A stretch of 64,000 nucleotides of DNA from Woeseiaceae bacterium (GTDB taxonomy: Bacteria > Pseudomonadota > Gammaproteobacteria > Steroidobacterales > Woeseiaceae), in NCBI GenBank assembly GCA_028279985.1, contig JANQMR010000001.1, forward strand, positions 62,001 to 126,000, read 5' to 3'. Shown piece after piece: positions 35,045 through 43,835 of this stretch. Every line of letters begins with the position of its first letter. The stretch's first letter is position 1. The notes under the pieces were generated by a model that was not told the DNA's origin, did not search any database, and worked only from the letters and a program-made list of their open reading frames with translations. A program made the translations under genes and the position numbers.

Positions 35045-37956
35045 ACGAACGGTGCCCATATGGCCGGATGCCGGGCATTTGGTATTGAGGTGTTCTGCAT
35101 GAGTTTGAGCGCGGCCTTGCGCAGGTTTTCGGCAGGTGACCTATTGTCATCAGACGAGGCCGTCAGCGTATTGACCGTCAGGAAAGCCGCTGCATCGTCG
35201 CGTACCGCCCAATGTGACGCCAGCAGGCGCTTACCCCCTGCATAAAGAAAGGCGGTAGCCAGCCCTGTAAGCCCGTCACCGGTTGGGGTCTCGCTTGCGG
35301 CTGTATTGCAGGCAGACAGGACAACCCAGTCGGCATTGAGGCGCAGAGTCGTTATTTCGCTTAGCGACAAAATCCCGTCGTGGCGCTCCGTCGGTGTCAG
35401 GACCAGGGCCGGCTGAGCAAGGCCCTCGAGTTCCCCTGAGACTAGGCCATGGGTTGCAAAAGTCAGCATATCAACGTCCTGAAGGTTGAGAGCATAGAAC
35501 GCATCTTCCGTTGCTGCGGCACCTGTCAGCACGACCTGGGTTTCCGGGCCGAGCAGGCGGGCGAGGTCCTGCAGCTCTTTCGCAGCGACCGGAAGGGCAG
35601 GTAGATTTTCTACCGATTGCCGGTCAAGCGGTGATCGCAGCATGGTAATCGAGGGCCTGTCTGTTACGTCCGCACTTGTTGCAGGGGCGCCGATGGCAAC
35701 CAGATTGTCGATTTTAGGCGGGCTGCGCATGCCTCTTTTCTGCAGGCTTTGCAGGGCTGGCAGTGTCGTCAGCGCATACCGGTTGATCAGCCAGTCCGGC
35801 ATTTCCTGCGAGGGGGCTGCCGGGGCCAGCACTGAGAACGGCAGCGCGCTCAGCGATCCATTGGCGACAAGGAGCAAGCTCGATTTGTCAGCAAGCCGGG
35901 TTCGCGTTTCGTCTGTAAAAATCTCATTGTAAAGTCGAGCCGAAGCCTCGTGGTCAAACGATAGGCCGGCCCGTGCAGGATTGAGGCTTGCACGCAGGTC
36001 GCGAACTGTCTTCTCGAGTTCTTTGCCGGCGATGTCCATTTCATGCATCGCGGCACCGTCTGCGGTAATCACGAACAGGACAGAACGCAGGTCGGTTTGT
36101 ACAGAAACAAGTAAAGCTTCTTCACTGCTCAAGGCATCTTGGGCCTCACTTAGAGCAATGGGTCTAGCTGGAGCGAAGGCATCATCACCCAACGCTCTTT
36201 TCAGTTGTCCGTTTATGCGGGCAAAGTCTTGCTCAGCCTGCTGTCGTTGAACAATCAGGTCTTTCAGGCGTGGTGAGTCGGTTTCTTCCTCCCGTGCCGC
36301 GGCGGAGCGGACTGCTCCGGCATACTCGAAGAAAAGCCGCTGGCGTCGCAAGACCAAATCCTGTTGCCGGCGTAGTAGATCTTCCGCAGGCGTACCGGCG
36401 ACAGACTGACGCAAGGCTGCTTTTTGAACGGCCTGCCCGGTAACGCCGGCCAGCACATTCTGGGCAGCGATGAAAGCCGTCTCCAGGTCATCGCGTTGGT
36501 AGGCACTTTCCAGATACCACATTGCACTGTCGGCCCGGGTTTGTGCGAGGAACACATTCATGGTGCCTGCGGACGCATAGGTCGCTTGCTCGGTCGAGAC
36601 CTGGTCCATCATCGCGGTGATGCGCTTAGCTGACGCTGTCTCCCCGCTTGATGCCGCAATGGCCGCAGCCATTATTTTTGCCTGCAGGCGGCGGGGGTCG
36701 GCGGCATCAAGCAGTCGCTCTTCGCGTGTGATGACATCGCGGATGAGCAGGGTAGCCGCTTCTGGGTTGCCGGCCATGTATTCACGCTCTGCCAGTCGTG
36801 TAGCACCATCGATCCGGTCACGGTGTAAATCTGTGAATTCTGCTTTGCGCAGGTCGTTGATGTTCCGCAAAGCTTGAAGGTCGCCAGTCAGAAGCGACAA
36901 TCTTTCGCGGGCGAGCAGGGTACGATCCGCGGTCGGGCCGAGCGCCTTTTCCAGACCGGCCGCACTTGCTGAAAACAGCGCTTCGGCAGGCTCGTATTTG
37001 CCTTGCGCCTGCAGTGTTTCTCCCAAAATCCGAAGATATGTCAGTGTCTGATGGTTTTCACGGCCAAAGCCCTTCTCGGCAATGTCAACGGCGCGGCGTG
37101 CGATCATCTCAGCTTCACGGGGGCGGTCTGTCTGCAGTAGCAACAGCGCAAGGTTCGACAGGTTCTGCGATTGATAGGGGTGGCCGGGCGGCAAGATTTC
37201 CCGGTGCCGCTCAGCGGCAATGCGCGCAGCATTCAGCGCTTCTGCAATCCGACCGCTGCGCAACAGGAAAACAACCCGGTTACCGTAGTAGACGGCGGCA
37301 TTAGGCGGAATTCGTTCAAGCCGGTCAGCCAGGCTGACGGAGATTTCGATCAGGCGCACAGCCTCAGCAGTGTTGCCGAGTTCAGATTCGAGGTTCGCCA
37401 GGTTGGAGTATGCCGCGGCGAGTTCCGAACTTGGCGTATCTCCATATTCTTCTTTACGCAGATCAAGTAGCTGCTGTGCAACAGGATACGCTTCCCGGTG
37501 GCGGCCCTGATACTGATAGAACACAATCAGTGCATTATAGGCATCGGCCAGGTTTGCCCTGTATTGGGCACCGCCACGGCGTAAGGCCTCGACGGCACCT
37601 TCAGCTATGGCAATCGCTTTGTCATGCCGGCCGAGAAAGAAATAGCCGCCGGCAGTTTCCAACTCATAAGTTGTAAGCTGAGGGTGGCCGGATTGATAAT
37701 ACTGTGCCGCATAATCGCGCAACGCCGTCCACGCATCGATAGATTTCTGCGGCTTGGTTGACATGTCGACGGCATCGGCGTTGGCACGCATTTCTTCGAG
37801 CTTTTCTGCAACTTCCGGTGAAGGTGCGATTTCAGCGACTGGTGTGGTGATCTCGGAGCCGGGTGTGGCCGGACTGACCGCACATGCACCAAGCAGCGTC
37901 AGGACCGCAAACGCGCGGATGGACAAGCCGCGTTGTTCAAAGTCTGTGTTTCTCAT
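35029..37956 (-). CDS. TPR-CHAT (caspase-like) lipoprotein
   Basis: The 975-residue protein starts at ATG 37956 with a lipoprotein signal (AFAVLTLLGAC), so it is probably anchored to a membrane facing the periplasm. About residues 60-560 are a TPR superhelix (repeats such as ALAAAYSNLANLESELGNTAEAVRLIEISVSL and NLSNLALLLLQTDRPREAEMIARRAVDIAEKGFG). About 580-640 is a coiled coil. The C-terminal CHAT domain has the caspase-type dyad H836 (TFATHGL) and C883 (WVVLSACNTAAS) and ends LLASHWAVRDDAAAFL. CHAT proteins cleave proteins after partner activation; most known ones are cytoplasmic, so a lipidated one is notable. It lies 57 bp downstream of the 38014 gene on the same strand. Confidence 0.9.
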   Translation of the reverse strand: MRNTDFEQRGLSIRAFAVLTLLGACAVSPATPGSEITTPVAEIAPSPEVAEKLEEMRANADAVDMSTKPQKSIDAWTALRDYAAQYYQSGHPQLTTYELETAGGYFFLGRHDKAIAIAEGAVEALRRGGAQYRANLADAYNALIVFYQYQGRHREAYPVAQQLLDLRKEEYGDTPSSELAAAYSNLANLESELGNTAEAVRLIEISVSLADRLERIPPNAAVYYGNRVVFLLRSGRIAEALNAARIAAERHREILPPGHPYQSQNLSNLALLLLQTDRPREAEMIARRAVDIAEKGFGRENHQTLTYLRILGETLQAQGKYEPAEALFSASAAGLEKALGPTADRTLLARERLSLLTGDLQALRNINDLRKAEFTDLHRDRIDGATRLAEREYMAGNPEAATLLIRDVITREERLLDAADPRRLQAKIMAAAIAASSGETASAKRITAMMDQVSTEQATYASAGTMNVFLAQTRADSAMWYLESAYQRDDLETAFIAAQNVLAGVTGQAVQKAALRQSVAGTPAEDLLRRQQDLVLRRQRLFFEYAGAVRSAAAREEETDSPRLKDLIVQRQQAEQDFARINGQLKRALGDDAFAPARPIALSEAQDALSSEEALLVSVQTDLRSVLFVITADGAAMHEMDIAGKELEKTVRDLRASLNPARAGLSFDHEASARLYNEIFTDETRTRLADKSSLLLVANGSLSALPFSVLAPAAPSQEMPDWLINRYALTTLPALQSLQKRGMRSPPKIDNLVAIGAPATSADVTDRPSITMLRSPLDRQSVENLPALPVAAKELQDLARLLGPETQVVLTGAAATEDAFYALNLQDVDMLTFATHGLVSGELEGLAQPALVLTPTERHDGILSLSEITTLRLNADWVVLSACNTAASETPTGDGLTGLATAFLYAGGKRLLASHWAVRDDAAAFLTVNTLTASSDDNRSPAENLRKAALKLMQNTSIPNARHPAIWAPFVYVGR

Positions 37957-38013
37957 GAGTTCCCCATCCTTGCGACGTTGAGGCGGCAACAGTTGCTTCC
38001 GCAAGCTGAGCGA

Positions 38014-39069
38014 CTATTTTTGGACTTGTTGAGAGTTGCCGGCCGAAGTTTCCACCCCCATCGGCAGCGGAAAGACACAGCAATTTTGGTTTTCGTCCAG
38101 TAAGGCCAGCGCAAATCTCTCGGCTGCTTGCCGCTGGGGAGGGAACAAGACGGCGAACTCGGAATCCAGAAGCTGTCGATATTTCTCGTAGGCTTTCTGA
38201 AGATGAGGTAACTCTGAATTTTGGGATGCCGCTTCTGACGCCAACTGAACGAATGCAGCGTAGTATCCCGCCGATTTCACCAGGTCGCTCGGATCGCCGC
38301 CGTTCTCGAAGTCCTGTTTCTTGACCGCGCCAAGCTCCATCAAGGATAGCGGTTCGCCTTCTCGCCAGATGTCCAGAACGAGATTCTCGCGCTCTTCGCC
38401 AGACAGCGTTCTAGAGAATGCAAGTCTTGCCGACAGCGAGTCTGCGCCGTTAACGATCGCGGTTTTTAGCCATTCCTCCGCACGCCCGCGGTTTTCCATC
38501 GGTATGTCATTGCAGGCGTGATACCGCCTCACGAACGCATCTGCGGTTGCGACAATGGTCGCCTCAGTCGGATTGCTGATATACGCATACACAATCTCGT
38601 TGTTTCTCAGCACGGGTATCTCGTAGGTTGCGTGCATGCGGTCCAGGTAGGACTGAAACTCTTCCTCAGAGATAGGGGGTAGCGCAGCCCGGCAGAACCG
38701 CATTCTGTTGAACAAGACCATCGCGGCATCTGCATCACCTGCCATGGCCATAGACTCTAGATCGTCGTAGCCCAAGCCGACGATATCGACCGGAAATTCG
38801 TCCCGGGTCCGTTCTCTGAATTTGCGAACGACAGAAACCCCGGTGGGGATACTTCCGGTACTTTGCTTTTCTCGACTTTCCTTTTCTTGACCTTCCAAGG
38901 GTGCGACGAATTGCACGCGCCCTTCATCGACGAGCGGTTTATTCTCGGCTCCTCGATTTTCCGGACGAACCAAGCCAGATTGCGGAAGATTTCCCATAAC
39001 TACGATGGCCAAGCCCCCCACAACGATTGCGGAAATCAGCCAGAAGGCGTTGGTCTTTCGTCTGAACAT
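38014..39069 (-). CDS. Membrane-anchored hypothetical protein with helical repeats
   Basis: The 351-residue protein has one N-terminal helix (FWLISAIVVGGLAIVVMGNLP) and no charged cleavage site, so it should be anchored with the rest in the periplasm. After a low-complexity linker rich in Glu/Lys/Ser (about 40-75) it is helical, with a Sel1-like look in DDLESMAMAGDADAAMVLFNRMRFC and GRAEEWLKTAIVNGADSLSARLAFSRTL. I recognise no family with certainty. It is transcribed just before the CHAT gene, a possible partner or substrate. Confidence 0.68.
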   Translation of the reverse strand: MFRRKTNAFWLISAIVVGGLAIVVMGNLPQSGLVRPENRGAENKPLVDEGRVQFVAPLEGQEKESREKQSTGSIPTGVSVVRKFRERTRDEFPVDIVGLGYDDLESMAMAGDADAAMVLFNRMRFCRAALPPISEEEFQSYLDRMHATYEIPVLRNNEIVYAYISNPTEATIVATADAFVRRYHACNDIPMENRGRAEEWLKTAIVNGADSLSARLAFSRTLSGEERENLVLDIWREGEPLSLMELGAVKKQDFENGGDPSDLVKSAGYYAAFVQLASEAASQNSELPHLQKAYEKYRQLLDSEFAVLFPPQRQAAERFALALLDENQNCCVFPLPMGVETSAGNSQQVQK

Positions 39070-39269
39070 GGTGTCCGGGCGGATTACCTGTTTGGCAAAT
39101 AGAGTACCTGTTCAATCTTCAGAAAACACAGAGATTCGGATGTTCCGATACCCACTGACCCGGTATATCGTCGGTTTTGACTGATAGACCATCCGCCGGG
39201 AAAGTCGCAGGGGGTAAGTTTCTTGAGAGGCTCTGTTGAGATAGGCATTGTGAAATGCCGAACGTCGGT

Positions 39270-39284
39270 ATATGCTCAGCATAT
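39270..39284 (+). promoter_or_regulatory. Palindromic VapB operator over the start codon
   Basis: ATATGC-TCA-GCATAT is a perfect 6-bp inverted repeat ending in the start codon of vapB (ATG 39283). Autorepression through a palindrome at this position is usual for toxin-antitoxin operons. Confidence 0.65.
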
Positions 39285-39531
39285 GCCAAAACGAGAGACT
39301 TCCGTGCATACGGCAAGATTGTTTACCAACGGCCGCAGCCAGGCCGTACGCATACCCAAAAGTCTGGCCTTTGAGGGTATCAGCGAAGTCGTGATCCGAA
39401 AGGATGGCAATCGACTGATTCTGGAACCGGCGCGTAAGAACTGGAAGTCGCTGGCCGAGGTTGGGACCGCGGACGACGACTTCCTGGTCGAACGGCCGGA
39501 CGTGATGCAGGACGACCGAGTCCGATTCTAA
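39283..39531 (+). CDS. vapB: VapB-type antitoxin
   Basis: The 82-residue protein begins with an AbrB/SpoVT swapped-hairpin domain (TARLFTNGRSQAVRIPKSLAFEGISEVVIRKDGNRLILEPA), the DNA-binding part of VapB antitoxins. The tail (FLVERPDVMQDDRVRF) should bind and block the toxin. I start at ATG 39283; upstream in-frame codons would interrupt the operator. Stop and toxin start share one base. Confidence 0.9.
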   Translation: MPKRETSVHTARLFTNGRSQAVRIPKSLAFEGISEVVIRKDGNRLILEPARKNWKSLAEVGTADDDFLVERPDVMQDDRVRF

Positions 39532-39944
39532 TGCTGTACATGCTGGACACGGACGTCTGCAGCTACCTGATGAAACGGATGCCGGACCATCTGCTGTCGA
39601 AGCTGCAGAAGGCCGTCGAGGACGGCCATACGATCTGCCTGTCGGTAATCACCTACTCGGAGTTGCGTCTGGGGGCGGCGCGTTCGAATGCGGCGTCGAA
39701 GTACCATCGTTTGATTGACGAGTTATCCGACCGTCTGGATTTCGTTGCAGACTGGACAACGAAAGAAGCCGATCGCTTCGCCGAGTTGCAGGCCGGCCTG
39801 ATGGCCGGAGGTTCTCCCATCGGTCGAAACGACGCGATGATAGCGGCACACGCCCTGGCGCTCGAGGCGGTGCTGGTGACAAACAATCAGAAACACTTCG
39901 GCCGAGTTTCCGGCCTGAAGGTTTTGAACTGGATCGACCCGTAA
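39531..39944 (+). CDS. vapC: VapC-type PIN-domain ribonuclease toxin
   Basis: The 137-residue PIN protein carries the acidic metal site: D6 (MLDTDVCSYL), E44 (TYSELRLG) and D101 (GRNDAMIAAHAL), with N119 after VTNN. VapC toxins cut initiator tRNA or rRNA; the closest-looking group by motif is VapC of the MvpA type. It is coupled to vapB by a TAATG overlap. It lies about 200 bp beyond the end of the low-G+C block, but its G+C resembles the backbone. Confidence 0.92.
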   Translation: MLYMLDTDVCSYLMKRMPDHLLSKLQKAVEDGHTICLSVITYSELRLGAARSNAASKYHRLIDELSDRLDFVADWTTKEADRFAELQAGLMAGGSPIGRNDAMIAAHALALEAVLVTNNQKHFGRVSGLKVLNWIDP

Positions 39945-39979
39945 CCAATCGATCGGTTATTTGTCGAACGCGGTCGGTC

Positions 39980-40828
39980 TTACCCTCCGGGCTTCAAAGC
40001 CATGACCCGCCCCGCAAGGGTCTTGAGCAGCTCGATCAACAACCACAGCAGTCCCAGCGGCAGCAGTATCGTCTCCAGCACGAAGACCGCGATCAGCACG
40101 ACGATATGCTCGCTGGCGTTGGAAGCCGCCTGCTTTAGCCGGTCGAGCCGGTCCGTCACATTCATCGCCTGCAGCGACTCGTCGATGGCCTCGCCGATCC
40201 GGTCGATCCAGCTCCGATCGTCGGGCCTCGTTTCGTGCGCGGTCTGCTCCAGCGCTTCGATCTCCGACTGCGTTGCCCGCAAGGCCTCGGTGGCTGCCGC
40301 CTGCTGCGGCGCCAGAAACAGGTCGAACACGGTGTTGGTACCGATGGTCAGCAAGGGCACGGCGAATCGAATGAAGAACATGACCAGAAACACCCGCAAC
40401 AGCAGCGGGCCGTAACGGCTCTGCGCCACGCCGCGAATCCACAATGCCGCCAGTGCGGCCGCCGAGGCGGCCACGAACGAGGCCGTTACCGCCCAGGAAC
40501 CGGCAATGTTCAACAACAGGATCTGCAGGCCGATCGATGAAGCGGCGATCAGCATGATGCCGGAAAAACGCTCCACCAGATCGTTGACCGGGTCGAGGAT
40601 CTGACCGACGCTCATCGTCACGCCGACGCCGCCCGGCTCTACGGCAACCTCGGTTCCCTGGGCAACCGAGATCACGCCATTGAGTGTTCGGGAAACGGCA
40701 AAGGTGACCAGCGCCCGTTTCAGCGCTTCCTCGGCAAACGCTTCCGACACCTTGTCCACCGCGCCGGTCAGGGCCGCGATACCGGCTGCGACCGCAAGCA
40801 GGGACCAGAGTATTCTGCGCCTGTCCAT
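39980..40828 (-). CDS. Membrane protein of unknown function
   Basis: The 282-residue protein has an N-terminal helix (ILWSLLAVAAGIAALTGAV), helices at about 85-107, 110-132 and 145-168, a soluble coiled stretch (about 175-235: AAATEALRATQSEIEALEQ, RIGEAIDESLQAMNVTDRLDRL) and a last helix (HIVVLIAVFVLETILLPLGLLWLLIELL). I do not recognise the family. The first 34 bases of the gene have a near copy 72 bp upstream. Confidence 0.75.
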   Translation of the reverse strand: MDRRRILWSLLAVAAGIAALTGAVDKVSEAFAEEALKRALVTFAVSRTLNGVISVAQGTEVAVEPGGVGVTMSVGQILDPVNDLVERFSGIMLIAASSIGLQILLLNIAGSWAVTASFVAASAAALAALWIRGVAQSRYGPLLLRVFLVMFFIRFAVPLLTIGTNTVFDLFLAPQQAAATEALRATQSEIEALEQTAHETRPDDRSWIDRIGEAIDESLQAMNVTDRLDRLKQAASNASEHIVVLIAVFVLETILLPLGLLWLLIELLKTLAGRVMALKPGG

Positions 40829-40900
40829 TCACGCAGTGCCTGTCCATGCGCGGACACATGCGCGGACAAGCAGGGGCCGGAGTATTCTGTGCCTGTCCAT
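40795..40900 (-). repeat. Duplicated gene start: two 34-bp copies 72 bp apart
   Basis: 40795-40828 (the first 34 bases of the membrane-protein gene, including its ATG) and 40867-40900 match at 31 of 34 positions. The upstream copy also begins with ATG and keeps the codons for M-D-R-x-R-I-L in frame for a few residues. Between them are smaller repeats: GCGGACA and CCTGTCCAT occur several times. Confidence 0.95.
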
Positions 40901-41019
40901 GCACGCATGAGAGCATACCGCGCCGAGCGACATCAAGCCGTTACGCGTGAATGTAGCGGCGGCGCGACAAGCACGCCGGCGTCTGCCAGAATCCGGGTTT
41001 TCCCGGGTACCCGCGATCG

Positions 41020-41628
41020 ATGGCCAAGCTGTATTTCTATTACTCGTCGATGAATGCTGGCAAGTCCACCTCGCTGCTGCAGTCGAGTTACAACTACAAG
41101 GAACGCGGCATGCGCACGCTGGTCCTGGCGCCGGAGCTCGACGACCGGTACGGCAGCGGCAAGGTGACGTCCAGAATCGGCCTCGAAGCCGAGGCCACGA
41201 CCTTCCGCGCAGACGACAACCTGCTCGAGCTGATCGAAAGCCGCGTGGTCGATGAGCCGCTACACTGCGTGCTGATCGACGAGGCGCAGTTCCTGAGCAA
41301 ACGGCAGGTTTTCGAACTGGGCGAGGTCACCGACACCCTGGACATCCCGGTACTGGCTTACGGTTTGCGCACCGACTTCCAGGGTGAGCCTTTCGAAGGC
41401 AGCAAGTACCTGCTCGCCTGGGCGGACAACCTCAAGGAGCTGAAGGCGATCTGCCATTGCGGGAAGAAGGCGACGATGGTGATTCGTATGGACGAGCACG
41501 GCAACGCGGTCCGGGAAGGCTCGCAAATCCAGATTGGCGGCAACGACCGCTACGTGTCGATGTGCCGGCGGCACTTCAAGAAGAACTACTACAAGAAGAA
41601 CTACGGCAAGAAGAACTACTGCGGCTGA
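41020..41628 (+). CDS. tdk: Thymidine kinase
   Basis: The 202-residue protein is a type II thymidine kinase: Walker A in [14 protein letters not shown] (residues 8-20), the Mg-binding DEAQF at 87-91, the lid/nucleoside part [26 protein letters not shown], and Zn ligands in ICHCGKKA and the late MCRRHF. It phosphorylates thymidine for salvage. The last 16 residues ([16 protein letters not shown]) are three copies of a 15-bp repeat. The tail overlaps the opposite AAA-FHA gene by 13 bp. Confidence 0.96.
   Translation: MAKLYFYYSSMNAGKSTSLLQSSYNYKERGMRTLVLAPELDDRYGSGKVTSRIGLEAEATTFRADDNLLELIESRVVDEPLHCVLIDEAQFLSKRQVFELGEVTDTLDIPVLAYGLRTDFQGEPFEGSKYLLAWADNLKELKAICHCGKKATMVIRMDEHGNAVREGSQIQIGGNDRYVSMCRRHFKKNYYKKNYGKKNYCG
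41578..41622 (+). repeat. 3 x 15-bp tandem repeat at the end of tdk
   Basis: Units AAGAAGAACTACTAC (41578), AAGAAGAACTACGGC (41593) and AAGAAGAACTACTGC (41608) code for KKNY plus one variable residue. One codon later the gene stops. Confidence 0.97.
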
Positions 41629-42917
41629 CCGGACTGGCCCCGGCCCGTCGCCGGCAGGTCGTCATGGTCTATATGCAGCTCCAGCGTATTCTCCGCCGCC
41701 AGCAGGCTGCGCATGTCGTCGAGCGTTCTCATGATCGACGTATCGGCGACTTCCTGCCCATAGGGCGAGGTACGCCGGGTGGCGTGCGGGTCGGAGAACT
41801 TGATGCGATAGTGGCCCAGGGAAACGACGTCGTCGTGTACCAGGACATAATTCGACACCCGCCTGGAATTGACGAAGGTGCCGTTGGTGCTGTTCAGGTC
41901 CATCAGAAACGTCGCGCTGTCGTTCCGCGCGAGCAAGACATGGTGGCGGCTGATGAACCTGCTGTCGATGCAGAGATCGTTGTGCTCGGAGCGGCCGATC
42001 AGAAGTCGCGGTTTTTCGAAGTGTACGGTTTCGATCGTTTTGCCGTCGTGGCTTAGGACCAGCTTCGGCGTCTCCGGCGAGCCGTCCGGCTGCTCCGCCT
42101 GACGTGCCGGTGTCTCGTCCCGGGTCGCCGGGGGCAGGGCCGGGCGTTCGACGGCGGAGCCCGGGACCGGCAGCGTTTCTGCGCGAGCCAGCGCCAGCAG
42201 CGCAACGCGGTCGAGGATGCCGGGCCAGCCGCCCGAGGCACGCCATAGCTCGTTGCACACCGGACCGGGAAACACCAGACCGGGCGCCAGGCTCCCCGCC
42301 GCACGCAGTTTCTCGTGCAGGTAGTCGCGCGCTTCCTCGGCCTGCATCGGGCCCAGGTGGAAATCGACCGCGACCCGCCTGGCGATACGGCTCATCTCCC
42401 GAGGCGCCAGCAACGGCTGTAGCGCCCGGTCGCTGGCCAGCACCAATATCAGGGCGAAAGTGCGGCGCACGCGAAGCTCGGCCAGCTCGCAAAGTGCGCG
42501 CAAGGCGCTTCTGTTGAGCGCGTGAACGTTCTCGACGACCAGCAGGGGCGGCCGTCGCGAAGTCGCCTGCTGCAGCGCGAACACCCGCAACATGCCGAGC
42601 AGTTCGTTCGCCGAATCGCAGTCGAGCTCGTAGCCGAACTGGCCCAGCGCGGACTCGAGCAAAACGGTGGTATTCAGGCCCTTACCGTCGACGATGGCGA
42701 CGGAACGGTCGTTTTCCTGGGCTTCGGCGAAGCGCCTGACGATCGTGGACTTACCCGACAAACTGGGTCCTTGCAGCAGCGCGAGGCCGCGCTGGTCGGA
42801 TAGCGCCTCGTGCAGCGCCTTCAGCGCCTGCCGGTGGGATGCATAGTCATGGATCGACAGCGGCCTGCCGTGTGTCCGAAACGGTTGTAGTTTCAGTCCA
42901 GCCGTTGCCAGATCCAT
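41616..42917 (-). CDS. ExeA-like AAA ATPase fused to an FHA domain
   Basis: The 433-residue protein (from ATG 42917; 17 more residues are possible upstream) has an N-terminal AAA domain of the ExeA/MshM type: [39 protein letters not shown] (Walker [10 protein letters not shown]) and [18 protein letters not shown] as Walker B. From about residue 295 an FHA domain follows, with [30 protein letters not shown] and [14 protein letters not shown], the phosphothreonine pocket. The FHA domain implies control by a Ser/Thr kinase, none of which is in the window. No secretion or pilus genes lie beside it, so the target is unknown. Confidence 0.85.
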   Translation of the reverse strand: MDLATAGLKLQPFRTHGRPLSIHDYASHRQALKALHEALSDQRGLALLQGPSLSGKSTIVRRFAEAQENDRSVAIVDGKGLNTTVLLESALGQFGYELDCDSANELLGMLRVFALQQATSRRPPLLVVENVHALNRSALRALCELAELRVRRTFALILVLASDRALQPLLAPREMSRIARRVAVDFHLGPMQAEEARDYLHEKLRAAGSLAPGLVFPGPVCNELWRASGGWPGILDRVALLALARAETLPVPGSAVERPALPPATRDETPARQAEQPDGSPETPKLVLSHDGKTIETVHFEKPRLLIGRSEHNDLCIDSRFISRHHVLLARNDSATFLMDLNSTNGTFVNSRRVSNYVLVHDDVVSLGHYRIKFSDPHATRRTSPYGQEVADTSIMRTLDDMRSLLAAENTLELHIDHDDLPATGRGQSGQPQ

Positions 42918-43123
42918 GTCCGTCCCATACCTCGTAGCTGAGCCCCGTCGCCGGCGCGCCACTGTCACGCACGGCGACGATACCGATGTCGATTCTGTTT
43001 GGTCCCGGCGGTCGCGTTTGGGTGTTGTAATGACCGGGCATTTCAGTCTACGGTCGCGCCCTGGATCTTGTAAACCGCCGCTCGACGGATCGCTTGGGCA
43101 TCAAAGACACCCGGCAATAATCG

Positions 43124-43175
43124 AAATCTGACATTAAGTTTTATCCATAAATGTCTGTAAAAAAAGAATATCTTT
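43124..43175 (+). promoter_or_regulatory. AT-rich patch, likely ccm promoter region
   Basis: In an otherwise G+C-rich gap, 43124-43175 is strongly AT-rich, with CATAAA and TGTAAA as -10/-35-like elements and a dyad AAAGA-ATA-TCTTT at 43163-43175, directly before ccmA. No element fits a consensus well. I see no gene in 42918-43181. Confidence 0.3.
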
Positions 43176-43181
43176 ACCGGC

Positions 43182-43835
43182 ATGGTCGGCTGTCGGCATT
43201 CGGCGACAGGACCTAAGCCATTGACTGCAAAGTTGTCCGGCCGGGACCTCACGCTGTTTCGGGGCGAGAGATGCCTTTTCAAACGTTTGAATTTTGCGCT
43301 GAATCCGGGCGAGATGCTGCTGCTCGAAGGCGCCAACGGCAGTGGCAAGACCAGTCTGTTGAAAGCCATCCTCGGCATGCTGGAGCTCGAGACCGGCGAG
43401 GTGTCCTGGAACGGCGAGCCGGTACGAAACCGGCGGCAGCGCTTTCACGCCGCGCTGGCCTGGATGGCGCACCGGGTCGGTTTCAAGGCCGATCTGACCT
43501 TGCTGGAGAATCTCGAATTCGAGCGGGCACTGCGACCGCAGCGCGGTGACGACATCGTCAGCGTGCTCGAACGTCTGGGAATCGAACGCCTGCGACAACT
43601 GCCGATGCGTTCGCTATCCGCCGGTCAGCAGCGCCGTGCGGCGCTGGCGCGGATGCTCATTGCCGACGTGCCGCTTTGGCTGATGGACGAGCCGTTCACC
43701 AACCTGGACCGCGCAGGCCGGGCGCTGGTGTTCAAGCTCGTCCGCGAGCATCTCGGGCGCGGCGGAATGTGTGTCGTGGCGGCCCACCAGGACGTCGACA
43801 TCGACGCGACCATCCATAGGATCGAGCTGCGGTGA
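43182..43835 (+). CDS. ccmA: Heme exporter ATPase CcmA
   Basis: The 217-residue protein is an ABC ATPase with Walker A EGANGSGKTSLLKAILGML, signature MRSLSAGQQRRAALARML, Walker B PLWLMDEPFTNLD and the switch His in VVAAHQD. With CcmB and CcmC it drives release of holo-CcmE. A TTG at 43221 (MTAKLSGRDL) is an alternative, more typical start. It opens the ccm operon, and the next gene overlaps by 4 bp. Confidence 0.95.
   Translation: MVGCRHSATGPKPLTAKLSGRDLTLFRGERCLFKRLNFALNPGEMLLLEGANGSGKTSLLKAILGMLELETGEVSWNGEPVRNRRQRFHAALAWMAHRVGFKADLTLLENLEFERALRPQRGDDIVSVLERLGIERLRQLPMRSLSAGQQRRAALARMLIADVPLWLMDEPFTNLDRAGRALVFKLVREHLGRGGMCVVAAHQDVDIDATIHRIELR

Larger units (their letters stand above)
30109..39100. 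other. Lower-G+C block, putative genomic island beside tRNA-Leu
   Basis: From just after tRNA-Leu to about 39.1 kb the sequence is visibly poorer in G+C and uses more A/T-ending codons than either flank. It holds two-component, secreted, PAS-LuxR and TPR-CHAT genes unlike the metabolic backbone. No integrase, transposase or convincing direct repeat of the tRNA 3' end is seen, so transfer is inferred from composition and location only. The first 240 bp (30109-30351) hold no gene, only a hairpin. Confidence 0.45.

Noticed and set aside
39068-39082. Possible attachment-site copy of the tRNA-Leu 3' end in inverted orientation
   Set aside because: Only 10 of 15 bases match and the orientation is wrong for a direct-repeat att site.
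42847-43041. 64-codon open frame on the minus strand upstream of the AAA-FHA gene
   Set aside because: It overlaps the N terminus of a well-supported gene in another frame and has no ribosome site or family resemblance.
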